From assembly GCA_012862575.1 (NCBI GenBank), contig BLSF01000039.1, positions 342,842 through 406,841 on the forward strand: a stretch of 64,000 bases of DNA, given 5' to 3'. The position numbers and the translations under genes are program-made. The DNA is from Parietichytrium sp. I65-24A (lineage: Eukaryota > Sar > Bigyra > Thraustochytrida > Thraustochytriidae). The notes beneath the pieces are model-generated. The model did no database searches. It saw nothing but the letters and a program-made list of their open reading frames with translations, and was not told where the DNA came from. The stretch's first letter is position 1; each line of letters begins with the position of its first letter. This document shows positions 30,140-40,896 of the stretch, one piece after another.

Positions 30140-31753
30140 CTAAGAGAACATCTTTAGCAGGATGGCGGAGAGCTGCTCCAGGGTCACCGAGTGCTTTTGC
30201 AGGATTGCAATCAACTCTGGCATCGTGGCGACATCGTTGAGCGCACCTTTAATCTTGTCTGCAGGAGCGTTGGTGACGCCGAGATAAAGGCCATATTTGG
30301 AAAGGACATCCCTGATCTTTTCGACCTGGTATGCTTCTTGCAAGATTTCGAAGACGGTAGTAGAGTCGATCGGAGGCTGTGCATCAACTGAAGAATCCTC
30401 TTCGTCAACATTCTCCCCCTCTTCTTCACCGGAGCCGAGCTCGTTTTCCTCTTCACCGGAACCATGCAAGTGTTCCTCTTCGTCGCCACTGAAAATGTAC
30501 AAGAGCGCACCTTCTGCTTGCTCAAAAGTCAGATTCCCCTTTTCCAAAATTTCGTTCAACTCTTCGTTGTCGTGAAGCGCAGCAAGAACGACAGGGAGGT
30601 TCAAGATGTCGATGGTGAACTGGCCGTCTTTGTAAGCTCCGAGACCTTCCAAGATGAGAAGGAGGGGCTCACTCTTCCGAATTTCGTCGATCAAGAATGC
30701 CACTACCTTTTCAGCATCGCTAATAGTACCATTACCCTCGCCTCCAAAGTGTTCTAGCACTAAGCTCATCAGCTGCTCCTTTGTCAACCCAATCTTTGTG
30801 AGAATCTCTTGCATTTCAGGCGCGGCAATGAGGGCCTCGAGAACCAATTGAACATTCTCCAAAGAATAGTCAAAGCCGGATGCGGTTGCATTGAAGGACA
30901 GCAGAATGTTGGTGAGAGTCTCGCTCTTGAGAATTTCAGACATGATGACTTCGAAAGGGTCAGCATCCGGGTCAACAATATCGCCTCCGTCTCCGAAAAA
31001 TGCTGCCAGCATCTCCTTGGACACCCCGTACTTTGCTAGAATTTCCAGGATGGCTTCCTCTTCCAGGACCTCCAAGATGATTATGCGAAGCATGCCCCAG
31101 TCGATCATGTCCAGGCTAATGCCGTGCTTGTCTAGGATAGTTTGCACCTCGGGCACCTCCAAGATCTCAGTAACCACCTGCTGGACCACTTCAAACGTGA
31201 TTGGCTCGTGTTCGAAATCTTTATCGGACCAGTAAGTGTAGTCCTCCTCCGCAGGCGAAGTCGTGGTTGGAGCCATGGTAACCTCCTCCGATTGTGCATC
31301 GGACACGGTCGGCGCAAAGGTAACCTCCTCCGATTGTGCATCGGACACGGTCGGCGCAAAGGTAACCTCCTCCGATTGTGCATCGGACACGGTCGGCGCA
31401 TCGGTAAGAGGCGTCTCGCCCTCCTCGCTAGCGCCCAATTCCAACCCGTCGCCCACGCCGTCCCCCTCAACCGGGTCGACCGCAATGTAATTCTCCATCA
31501 TATCCTCGCACGTCTGCACTTCATCGGGCACCTCCACGGCCACCTTAACCCCGCCGTCCACGCACGAGTACTGCTCGGAGACTTTCTCCACCGTGCACAT
31601 GAAGCACAGCCCGTCCATTTCGTGCATGGCCTCCTCCCCCAGCGGGCATTGAGCGCCGCGAGGATCGCACACCAGCGTTCCAATGTCGCCAGACTCCGGC
31701 AAACGCAGTGCACTGCGTGCGAACAGCGCCGTAACTGCGCCGCGGAGCTTCAT
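30140..31753 (-). CDS. probable secreted protein with degenerate helical repeats, 537 aa
   Basis: Single exon, ATG at 31753. The N-terminus (MKLRGAVTALFARSALRL) is a weak signal peptide or anchor. A Cys-containing segment follows (residues ~28-85, Cys in CDPRGAQC, CFMC, SCVDGG and TCEDMM), then an acidic linker with three near-exact 14-residue repeats of APTVSDAQSEEVTF. From ~185 on come about seven weakly similar helical units of 45-60 residues, each with an ILxxHG[IV]SLExL-like end. Examples are VQTILDKHGISLDM, ILEILAKYGVSKEML, MQEILTKIGLTKEQL, LIAILQKHSVTLEQL and the diverged IRDVLSKYGLYLGV. A Gly/Glu acidic spacer splits the last units. I know no family with this repeat. It may be a cell-surface or vesicle protein; function unknown. 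Confidence 0.75.
   Translation of the reverse strand: MKLRGAVTALFARSALRLPESGDIGTLVCDPRGAQCPLGEEAMHEMDGLCFMCTVEKVSEQYSCVDGGVKVAVEVPDEVQTCEDMMENYIAVDPVEGDGVGDGLELGASEEGETPLTDAPTVSDAQSEEVTFAPTVSDAQSEEVTFAPTVSDAQSEEVTMAPTTTSPAEEDYTYWSDKDFEHEPITFEVVQQVVTEILEVPEVQTILDKHGISLDMIDWGMLRIIILEVLEEEAILEILAKYGVSKEMLAAFFGDGGDIVDPDADPFEVIMSEILKSETLTNILLSFNATASGFDYSLENVQLVLEALIAAPEMQEILTKIGLTKEQLMSLVLEHFGGEGNGTISDAEKVVAFLIDEIRKSEPLLLILEGLGAYKDGQFTIDILNLPVVLAALHDNEELNEILEKGNLTFEQAEGALLYIFSGDEEEHLHGSGEEENELGSGEEEGENVDEEDSSVDAQPPIDSTTVFEILQEAYQVEKIRDVLSKYGLYLGVTNAPADKIKGALNDVATMPELIAILQKHSVTLEQLSAILLKMFS
31277..31402. repeat. 42-bp tandem repeat, 3 copies, in coding sequence
   Basis: Three consecutive 42-bp units start at 31277, 31319 and 31361. 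They are identical except for the last two bases of copy 3. In frame they encode the 14-residue repeat of the secreted repeat protein. The near-identity suggests recent expansion. Confidence 0.95.
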
Positions 31754-33454
31754 TTCCCTCTTCGATCTTCAATCTTCAATCTTCAATCTTCGATCTTATC
31801 CTGCTCTTGATCTTGCTCTTGATCTTGACCTTGATCTTGACCTTGATCTTGCGTCTCCGTAACACCGCCGTCTTCCGCGTTCCGCGTTACGGGTCTGCGG
31901 CTTGTGTAGCGCTGCATCGCGATTCGCAAAGTCCTCCGCAACGAGATGAGGGCTGGTAGTGCTGGCTAGGGTGTGGCGTAGGAGTGGGAGGTGTGGGGTA
32001 GGGACGGTGCTGGCGAGAAGCCTAGGAGTGGGAAGAGAGCGTGAATAGCGTGAATAGCGTGAATGTTGTCTTTTGTGTTGTTGTTTGTTATCTTTTTGCG
32101 AGTTGGGATGAGTTGGAAAGTTGGGATGGATTGTCGGCGGAGAATGTGGGAGTGAGGATAGGAAGCGTGTGTGTGTCGAGGATGAAGACGAATTCTTTTC
32201 AGGATTTTTCTGTTTGGAGCGTTTTCTGTTTTTGGTTGCTTTTTATTTATGGATTTTGAAAAGGCGTCGTTTGGTTCAGCGTTTGCGGTGAAGATTAGCG
32301 TACTTGGACTCACACTCTCACAATCGCTCACCACGGTTTTTACTAGCTGGGCCGAAGAGAAGGCAAGCTAGTATGGTATTGCTTAATCATGTATTAGTGG
32401 ATCTCCCTGTCCCACTTTTTCGAATCTTAGTGATTAATTACCGGCGGCATTAACACCTTGACGAAGATCTATCAATCCATATCAATCCAACAAGTGTTCG
32501 GTCTAGGACTTGATAGCTCACTTTTACTGATTATAAATTACGCTATAGAAGGAGTACGCATTATCTCTTCGAACAACTATGCTTCTACAGTAGTATTAAA
32601 ATTGGTAGGTCTTCCTTAGTAGTAGCTGCCTACAGACAAGTAGCTGTGGATGATGGCATTTTACAGTGAACTTGTCTGCTTCGTTTTGTTCATGAACATG
32701 AACGAATAAAATTTTAAACACGGTCTTGTGGCGATGTTGAAATCATCAAAGAGCAATGTTCATTTTGAAAAGGCAAACAAAGGAAGCAATCATGTTTGGA
32801 GTGCCAATGCAAGGACGCAATCTCATTCAGGTCATTCGTTCGCAGTGCTTTGGGGGATGGCCCGGTGTGAAAAGCGAACCTCAACAGAACCGGAGACCGC
32901 GAGGCGAATGTGTTCGGCACTCGCCGATCGTTGCCCTTTCGGCTTTCGCAACCGTGTTGGTCGCACAATGTGGAAGGGGAGGTTTTGGGCTCTTCTCCAG
33001 TCGCGAAATGAACGGTGAAAAGGCAGTCAAATGCGTGGAGCTGGCGGGTATCGTGGCATCGCGAGCGCGGAAGAACCAGTGAAATGCTAACTCATCGATG
33101 GTGGCAAAAACGCACATTAATTTCTTGCAACGGTGTCGTAGAATAACTACCTTCGCAAACGATACCTTTCAGGAATCAGTTTTGCTCGGAAGGCAATGCT
33201 AGAACCACATCCTCGTTGCAAAGCTCATGTCGGTCATCACGACGAACGATTCAAAGACAAGCAGCTGTGTGGTTCATCTTTGAGTAATGGCAAATCGTGG
33301 CCATCAGAGCAGCAAAGACGTTCGCCGACAAGAGGAGAACCTTTCGGAACTCAGAGCACTACACTCGTCCTGGAGTCGGACGCCATTAGAAACCTAGCGA
33401 TAGAGTGGATATGAGTTTGCTCAAGTTACGTTGGCGATTCGCGTGCGGTCCGGG

Positions 33455-33490
33455 CCACGCCACGCCACGCCACGCCACGCCAAGCCACGC
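33455..33490. repeat. (CCACG)n microsatellite
   Basis: About seven copies of ccacg with one variant (ccaag) near the right end. Confidence 0.9.
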
Positions 33491-33535
33491 CCGGGCAAGC
33501 AGTGAACGGCTGCCGGCTGGCGAGTTTTATTGCAG

Positions 33536-33564
33536 TCAATCAATCAATCAATCAATCAATCAAT
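33536..33564. repeat. (CAAT)n microsatellite
   Basis: Seven consecutive caat units. Confidence 0.9.
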
Positions 33565-34283
33565 GCAAGAATTAGTTGCATTCGGCTTATGGCCTGTAGA
33601 CGCAGAAACAAATGTTGGTCAATCATTCGGTGCAATCCACAAAAAACGCACGAATGCAGTGCGATCTTTGGGAGCAGACTGGCTCACAATTAGTTCGAGT
33701 GGAGTCATCATCTCGGACCTAATCGCCGGAACCCGGATCGGAGAATCCACATGAACTACCGGGACAGTCGCCAACATAGAAGCGATGATTGCCACCAGGG
33801 CCGCATCACTGTACACGCCTATCATCGCGCCAGAGCATGCCAGAGCTGGCGAGTCTGGTCCTGTATGGCGGGCCTCCCGTTCGCCCTCGAAACTTCGCGT
33901 TCGGACTTGCGATAGACAATCAATCTTGGTCAATCAACAATCAATCTCAAATCAAAGGACTTGAGAAAGAAAGAAAAATGAAGAATACATTTCTTGTGCA
34001 CACCTCTCGCCTCTCCCATTCCCACCACAGGTCTATCATAAACCTTAGGACAGGGGGGGGGGCGTGCCCGCGGTGCGTGCCCCCCTTCCTGCCTTTCATT
34101 GGCACAAAAAGACCGCCTTCTTAGCGACGAGCCAACTGAAACTGTAAGGAGGGCCGAGGATGCGTGTGTGCGCTGCGGCTGCGATCGTTTTCATCGTGGT
34201 GCAATGCCATCCGCAAGGTTATGTTTCATGATAGCTGAGGAGCCTTCTCGCCAGCGAGTCGATGAACCCGTCGGCATGCAATG

Positions 34284-34316
34284 TTCTCGTTTCTCGTTTC
34301 TCGTTTCTCGTTTCTT
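34284..34316. repeat. 7-bp tandem repeat (ttctcgt)
   Basis: Four and a half head-to-tail copies of ttctcgt, the last ending in ttctt. Confidence 0.85.
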
Positions 34317-35737
34317 GTGTTTTGTTTCTTCGCGGTCAGAAGGAAAAGGGATGCAAAAGGGTTGGCACGAAAGACTTGGCGAGTTGTTACATTTCAGTGT
34401 TCACAAATGAATGAATGAGTGAATGAATGAACTGCAAACGATGGCAAGATGGAACCGATGCTCGAACGCCAGTGTTGACGGTACTTTGAGCTCGGCACAT
34501 TGTGTCCGGGCGAACTTTGAGGCAAGGCTTCGAACAGACTTTCAGGACAAGGCTTGGAAGCCTGCGTCTGCGTCTGCGTCTGTATCTGAGACTTTCAGAC
34601 TCCGCGATCAATGGACCAAACAAAAGCTGGCACACGAGACACGACAGTATTCTGACGTGATTCAGACTCACAAAACGATTCTGTCTTGCAGCGTCGGGAG
34701 GTACCGGTACATGTACTTTCTGCATCCACTGCCGCGATGAGTCTGTGCAGACGTAAGGGTTAAATGTAACTGCTTTCCTTTCAACAACGCTTTCCAAATC
34801 AAGCAATCGATCAATCGAGAAAGTTGTTTGACTTCTTCCAGGCTTACAGTAAATTTTAAAACATTTTACTTTGATGAGTTACTCGGCGAATCATCGAAGG
34901 CAAGATACTTCTTCCATTGTAGCGAAACGATCTGACTTTACGCACTGCCTTTTCCATGCCACTTTCAAGACGCTACACTAGTCGCGCTAGATGACTCGTA
35001 CTCTATATACGGTCACTGTACTCAACTCTAGGCTGGTCCAAAATTCGCAGGTACTCGAGGTGCTATTATTTTGCTTAGCTGAATGTACACCCATAGCATA
35101 GCACCGAGCTAGGCGACATTATAACGTACTAGTACACAACAATCCCCACGCAATGGGGAGAGCATAGTCACTGATTAGACGGTCGGCTAGTGGACGGGTA
35201 GTGGTAGCAGGGGTGAGAGGGGAGAAAAGAAATGAAAGAATCCACCCCTCTCCATCCCTCTCCCCTCTCACGAACAACATAGCATTTCACTATCTCTATG
35301 GCTACCGTTTTAATTATATAAACCCAATGCCGCATAGTCCTCCCATTGTATTGTGTGCGAGAGAGAGAAGAACAGCCCAAATTGTCCAAACCCGAATTCT
35401 CCTGAGTCCATTTACAGATCGGCATAGCCCTTCCTTGGCCGAGAATGAGCGAATCCTATCGAAAACGCTACTTAAAAAACCGCCCCTGCTTACTCGCACT
35501 AATCGGCAGGAACCTACAGCCTAGCTAGCACTCCCTACCCAACCGTAGCATTGCCGCTGTCCATGGCCCTCGGCCCTACTAGCTTATCTAACGCGATACA
35601 TAGCAGTCCAATTAGCAAGACGCTAAGCACCTTCCCGTTCACTACTATGAACGCCTATGCGCTGATAAGGACCTGTACCCTTCCCTACGGCAGAGACGAC
35701 CTTCTTCTTCTATGTACCAGCGTAGAACGCCTTAGCC

Positions 35738-36060
35738 AAAACACACACACACACACTACACACACGCTTTTTCTCTCTCTCTCATTCTCTTCTCTCTCTC
35801 TGTCTCTCTCTCTCTCTCACACACACACATATTTCACCTTTTCATTCATTCATTCATTCGTTCATCTGAGCAATCAGTGCAATCTGTGCTTTGATTGACT
35901 GTGAATTGATAGAGTTGATAGCATTCATTGTATTCATTCATTGTCTCATTCATTGTCTCTCACGCACTCACCCACTCACCCACTCACTCAATCGCTCACT
36001 CACTCAATCACTCACTCACTCACTCATCCGCTCGCTCGCCCACGCTCTCCCAATCTCTCC
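35738..36060. repeat. composite CA / CT / TCAC simple-repeat tract
   Basis: (CA)n at ~35741-35765, (CT)n at ~35772-35818, cattcattcattcatt at ~35838-35860, and then cactcactcactcaatc-type sequence to ~36030. Almost purely pyrimidine plus A, upstream of the RhoGAP/DH gene. Confidence 0.85.
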
Positions 36061-36388
36061 CAATCTCTCCGTCTCTCTGTGACTCTCACACAGCGCGCCA
36101 GCCTGTTGCCTGTTGCCTGTTGCCAGTTGGCTGTTGCTCAGAGCGCCGGCAGCGGTCTCTTGCGTACGGGTGCGTGCTTGGCAGATCTCTGCGACGTGGA
36201 CGTTGGGTGTGCAACTTTCATCTCGAAAGTGATCGTCGGAGCGTGGTTTTGTTGTGTGCGCGTGGCCCTGCGAGAGGCGGTGTCGCGGGCGTTGGTGCGA
36301 CGTTGGCCGTCCGGAATTGGGGAACTGAGGATTTGAGGATTTGAGGAATTGAGGAATTGGGGCGCCGTGAGAAGCTGGAGAAGGCGAC

Positions 36389-38380
36389 ATGTCTTCGGCG
36401 GGAGATGAGAGGGAGTATTTGACTCCGAATCAGCTGGGCAGGCTGCTGCCGCTGATACCGTCGATTCTGGCTTTGCTCAGGGAGACAAACCCCATGGCTG
36501 CCGACTTGTTCTTGGAGGGCGAGGATGTGGACAGGAAGACCACAAACTACCTAATGACCGAGCTGCTCAACACACTCAACTTTAATGGGGACATGTCCAT
36601 GATGGAGCTCAGATTTAGTTTTGCTAGCTACAAGATCCCCGTGTGGCTCGGCGTCCTCCGCGAGATCCTCACAGGATGTTGGCCGAGGATCGTGCCTGAC
36701 AAAATCGCCGCGGAGCTCCTGGCTTGTCTCAACAGCCTCACTACTGCACAATCCTCCATGGAGTGTGCGTACGCTCTGGGCCCGCTCTTGGACAAGATCC
36801 CGCGTACCAGATACCGAATTCTGGCAGAGTTTTGCGCATTTATCCGAGACACCTCCTCTTCACCGGAGGACATGGCTTGCTTGACCGGCCCATTCTTGCT
36901 CTGCCCGAGCACGCTCCTCACAACTCAGGGCACATCGCTCATTGCTGGACAGACTGCAGCCTCTGCTGCCATCATGGACATGCTCATTCAGGAGAGCGAG
37001 CTCTTGTTTGGGCGCTGCGCTGCTTCTGCACCTCGCAACTACCCTCTTGGAGTGCGCCCAAACGTGGCCAAGCCAACCAACCACCGCCGCTCTCTGAGCG
37101 GGTCCTTGTTGAAGAGGTTCTCTTTCGGCAAAAAGTCCCCCGCTCCGCCTCCACCAGGCCTTGGACCTGCGCCGAGCACCAACAAGGTCGGTAGACGTGC
37201 GCCGCCACCTCCTCCTCGCGTAAAGGGTGGTGGCAGCGGAAGCACAATGAGCAGCGCCAGCAGCGTCGCCAGTGGGTCGTCTGGCTCGACCAACGGAAGC
37301 AAATTGACGCTACAGGAGAAACGCAAGCTCGGATTGCGTGTGTTTTATCAGTGGCGCGACCCTCGCCGCGCTGACCGAGTGGATATTCTCTTCAACAACT
37401 ACGAGTTTGAGGAGATCGCTCTTGCCATTCAACGCAAGTACTACATGCTCCCGCCTGGCTGGAAAGAGCAGCTCGACTACCTCCACATGACCGGAAACCC
37501 AAATTTGGGCTGGTTTGCGCGCCTCAAGCAAGGCATTCTCCCTGCCCCTGTCGAGCAGGACGACAGAAACACTCAGCCACAACAAGAAACCAAGATTGAC
37601 AAAATTATTAACGAAATCGCTGACACCGAACAAAAGTTCAACAAGATCCTTTTGGATCTGATGAACTTGTACGTCAACAGGATCAAGGGAGTTGCCGAAG
37701 GATATCAAGGCCAGGCTGCTCAAAAAGCTCTTGGGCTCAACGTCAACCAAGTGGAGCACATATTCGGTCAGCGCTTGGTCAAGATTGTCGAATTCAGCAA
37801 CAATCTTCTCTCCGACCTTGAAATTGTCACCCTCGTGCGTGTACAACCCAAGTCTGGCAAGAGCCGCATCGAGCTGGTCTCGCGCGTCTTTATGGAGAGC
37901 AGCCATCAACTTCTTTCCCTGTTTGGCCCATTTGCGTGCGCTCACAAGACCTCTGTGACCTACCTCAGGCAGGCCAAAGAAGTCCTTATGGATGGCCAGC
38001 AAGGAGGTGGTGCACTCCGGAGGCTAAACTCTTTCCTCGGCGGAGGCGACAACTCCAAAAATTTCCTGGAGATCTGGGACGACGCCAGTGACAAGAGCGA
38101 ATGGCTCAGAGGACAAACCCTGGAAAGTGTTCTGATCATGCCTATTCAGCGTGTTCCTCGCTACAAGCTATTGCTGCAAGAACTTCGGAAAGCCACTCCT
38201 GAGTCTGACCCTTGCTACACTCAGCTCGCTGAGGTTGTTGACGTCGTTGGTGCCCTTAATACTGACATCAACGAGGCTATTCGCAGCCACGAACGATTGA
38301 TGAGACGCTTTGGAGACGACTTTGAGGCTCCGCAAGCAAGTCGCGGTGGAAAGGGCGGGGTGAAGAATGTTTACGGGTAA
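36389..38380 (+). CDS. RhoGAP-like plus DH (RhoGEF) protein, 663 aa
   Basis: Single exon, ATG at 36389 (gcgacATGTC). Residues ~10-185 read like a divergent RhoGAP domain: LFLEGEDVDRKTTNYLMTELL in the place of the IFRxSG arginine-finger loop, then LPLIP- and WPRIVP-like sites, and YRILAEFCAFIRD..SSPEDMACLTGPFLLCPS, matching the LxxLxxHLxxV...N.MTxxNLAxxFGPxLL helices. The finger Arg appears replaced by Leu. A basic/Ser segment and proline-rich runs (PAPPPPGLGP, APPPPPR) lie at ~225-290. A DH domain spans ~400-640: IDKIINEIADTEQKFNKIL (CR1-like) and ESVLIMPIQRVPRYKLLLQEL (CR3, residues ~575-600). There is no PH domain after it; the protein ends ~30 residues later. It probably activates a Rho GTPase by nucleotide exchange, with the GAP-like part as a binding or regulatory module. 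Confidence 0.85.
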   Translation: MSSAGDEREYLTPNQLGRLLPLIPSILALLRETNPMAADLFLEGEDVDRKTTNYLMTELLNTLNFNGDMSMMELRFSFASYKIPVWLGVLREILTGCWPRIVPDKIAAELLACLNSLTTAQSSMECAYALGPLLDKIPRTRYRILAEFCAFIRDTSSSPEDMACLTGPFLLCPSTLLTTQGTSLIAGQTAASAAIMDMLIQESELLFGRCAASAPRNYPLGVRPNVAKPTNHRRSLSGSLLKRFSFGKKSPAPPPPGLGPAPSTNKVGRRAPPPPPRVKGGGSGSTMSSASSVASGSSGSTNGSKLTLQEKRKLGLRVFYQWRDPRRADRVDILFNNYEFEEIALAIQRKYYMLPPGWKEQLDYLHMTGNPNLGWFARLKQGILPAPVEQDDRNTQPQQETKIDKIINEIADTEQKFNKILLDLMNLYVNRIKGVAEGYQGQAAQKALGLNVNQVEHIFGQRLVKIVEFSNNLLSDLEIVTLVRVQPKSGKSRIELVSRVFMESSHQLLSLFGPFACAHKTSVTYLRQAKEVLMDGQQGGGALRRLNSFLGGGDNSKNFLEIWDDASDKSEWLRGQTLESVLIMPIQRVPRYKLLLQELRKATPESDPCYTQLAEVVDVVGALNTDINEAIRSHERLMRRFGDDFEAPQASRGGKGGVKNVYG

Positions 38381-39202
38381 TCTCACAGATGTCTGCCTGG
38401 GGGTAGAGTTTGGTGCGCCACTATATCTTGCTGCAAAAGCGGTGGGGGGCACGAGGAGGCTGAACGCATTTTCGAGGCGGAGTTCATTCACCTTTCCTTC
38501 TGTTCTTTCCGCCCCGCCGGTTGATTTTTCTTCGTGTGTGTGTGTGTCAGACGCTCTGTTGTGTTGCTGTTGTTGATGTGTATGTGCGCTTGCGCGTGAT
38601 CTGCTCCTCCGCCAAGCAGCACTATTTGTGCTTTAAAAAAGCGTGGGTCGGTTCGACCCTCACGAATGATCTGAATCCGTCGAAGATTGAAGCGGCGTGC
38701 GCCGTCCTTCGTCAGATTCTCTATCTCTTTTTTTTTTTAATAACCAAAGAAGAAGTTGCACTTCCAAAATCCTCCCAGTACCGGTAATGTCTTCCTTTCT
38801 TGGCTCTCCACAGCTCACCAACCTCCTCGCAGGTTGTTTCGTGTGTGTGTGTGTTCTCTTGCACTCCTCAGATCTCATATAGGAAATGTTCGGATCTGAC
38901 TGACTGTGAATACAATCTTCTGCCTGACTCTTAGGTGTTGGTGAGAGACCATCATACAGTGTCTCCATGCTGCAACATGCGTGACCACCACACAGACACT
39001 ATTCAAAGTCAATAACTTGGGTAGAGGAGAGACACAGTATAGACACAGACACAGACAGAGACACAGAAAGAAAGGGACAAGAGAAAGCAGAGAGAGCAGA
39101 GAGCAAAGAGTCGAGAAGAGGTTTCATCCTTCGAAATTGGAGCTAGCGGCGTGTGAAGAGAAAGAGAGAGAAGAGGAGGAAAGGAAGAGCGGAGAGGTGA
39201 AA
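38381..39202. other. intergenic between two plus-strand genes
   Basis: Contains GT runs (~38535-38549, ~38840-38854), a T-run at ~38729-38739 and a purine-rich AGAGAC/ACAGAC tract at ~39025-39190 directly upstream of the MRI1 start. No gene. Confidence 0.6.
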
Positions 39203-40371
39203 ATGTCGGAGGAGCGGAGGACAGTGTTCTGGGTGGGAGACGCGCAAGAAGGTTTTGTGCGCACGATAGACCAGACGAAGCTCCCTGCGGAGCTGGTGTA
39301 CTTTGTAAGTTGGGCGAGGGCGAGTGTGAAGCGCGCAGCTTGATTGGCAATGTGAGCGCTGACAGATGGCGCGCTGCGCGAGATTGCAAACAGGACGCAA
39401 AGACCGTCGAAGAAGCTAGCAAATGCATCGCAGACATGGTTGTTAGAGGGGCGCCGGCCATTGGAGCTGTGGGCGGCTTTGCAATGGCCCTCGCGGCGCA
39501 GCAAGCGAAGGGCCTGGATCTGGAAAAGCAGATCAAGGCTCTCCAGCAGGCCAAGCTAGACCTGGATGCGTCACGGCCAACGGCAGTGAATCTCATGTGG
39601 GCAACTGAGCGCATTCTCGCTCGTGCCAAGACTGTCACAGACCAGAGTGCCATTCTTGAGACTGTATGGGCTGAGGCGCAGGCTCTTGCTGACCAGGACG
39701 TGGAAATCAACCTTGCCATGGCCAGATTTGGGGCGTCGTTGGTCAAGCAAGGAGCCAATATCTTGCACCACTGCAACACGGGTGCACTCGCAACCGTAGA
39801 CGTTGGCACCGCACTTGGCGTCATATATGAGTGCCACAAGCAAGGAAAGAACATCCATGTTTGGGTGGACGAGACCCGCCCGCGTTTGCAGGGCGCAAAG
39901 CTTACCGCTTGGGAACTCATGCGCGAAAATGTGCCAATGCACCTCATTACTGACAGCGCCTCTGGCATGCTCATGCTGAACGGCAAAATTGATATTGTTT
40001 TCTACGGCGCTGATAGAGTTGCTGCGAACGGCGACGTTGCAAACAAGATCGGAACTTACAAGCTCTCTGTTGTAGCCCGCGAGAACGGCATCCCGGTGTA
40101 CCCAGTCGTGCCAACATCGACCATTGACTTGAATATTGCAACTGGCGCGGATATCCCTATCGAGGAGCGCAGCTCCGAGGAGGTGACCACGATTGGGGGC
40201 GTGCGTATTGCGCCAGAAGGTGTTCAGGTTTTCAATCCTGGCTTTGATGTGACTCCAAACAAATACATCACCGGAATCATCACCGAAGAGGGCATCTGCT
40301 ACCCACCCTTTACCGAGAGCCTGCGCGCTGCCAAAGAGCGTGCAGAAGCTAAAATTCTGGCACGAAAGTAA
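39203..40371 (+). CDS. MRI1: methylthioribose-1-phosphate isomerase, 359 aa, 2 exons
   Basis: Converts 5-methylthioribose-1-phosphate to 5-methylthioribulose-1-phosphate in the methionine salvage pathway. Exons are 39203-39304 and 39394-40371, with an 89-bp intron (GTAAGT donor, AAACAG acceptor). The join gives [37 protein letters not shown], with the spacing of the family between the DQ-LP motif and VRGAPAIG. Other acceptors break frame or spacing. Catalytic residues are in place: Cys ~161 in HCNTGALAT and Asp ~241 in [45 protein letters not shown] and NPGFDVTP are all conserved. Length is normal. It shares the fold of eIF2B alpha/beta/delta, but the Cys/Asp pair identifies the isomerase. 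The second exon alone would look like a truncated gene. Confidence 0.95.
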
Positions 40372-40896
40372 AAGCTCAGATCGCATCTTTTGTTTTAAGC
40401 CTTCAAACCAAATATTCTTCTACATTTTTTTCTTGAGAAATTACCCTTTTGCGAGCGATCCTGAAGAATTAATTGCAAAAGTTTGGGATTTTGAGAAACT
40501 AAATTGCAAGTGGAAGCAATCATATTTTATAGTACAGGTTAGGTAGCGAAAACAATAGTACTAGGTAGGTCAGAAGCATAACTAACTTCTATTTCGGTTA
40601 GGTTAGCCAAAATTGCCATTAGTTTCACCAAATCGCTCGCGTTTTTTTTCTTTAACACGTTAGATAGTGGGTGAACTAGAATGAAACCGCACTGGGAAAA
40701 ACAGGAAGCCACATTATTCGTTCTATTTTTAAAGCTTTCGATCGACCAAGATTATTTCTTGTCAAAAAAAAATTAAGAGGCGGTTTTCAACAAAGGAAAT
40801 GGCTCTTTAAAAGAGACGTTAGAGCAACTGGCAAGTGGCGGGGAATGGGAAAACTCGGAGGGAGGAGTATACAGTTTGGAGCTTCAAAGCGCAGGT
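40372..40896. other. A/T-rich gap between convergent genes
   Basis: 525 bp separating the stops of MRI1 and HMG-CoA synthase. No gene seen. Confidence 0.6.

Larger units (their letters stand above)
31754..36388. other. 4.6-kb intergenic region rich in simple repeats
   Basis: The largest gene-free stretch in the window. It contains a degenerate cttgat/cttgac tandem at ~31762-31852, (CCACG)n at 33455-33490, (CAAT)n at ~33536-33564, a ttctcgt 7-mer run at ~34284-34316, a tgaa run at ~34405-34430, and CA, CT and TCAC/TCAT tracts at ~35740-36060. I found no convincing exon, tRNA or transposase. The CT-rich end next to the RhoGAP/DH gene may belong to its promoter or 5' UTR. Confidence 0.5.

Noticed and set aside
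33455-33490. CCACG tandem considered as a CRISPR-like or origin repeat
   Set aside because: A contiguous 5-bp microsatellite without spacers, in eukaryotic DNA.
38640-38665. GGTTCGACCC resembling a tRNA B box
   Set aside because: No T-stem pairing, no A box at the right distance and no acceptor stem could be built.
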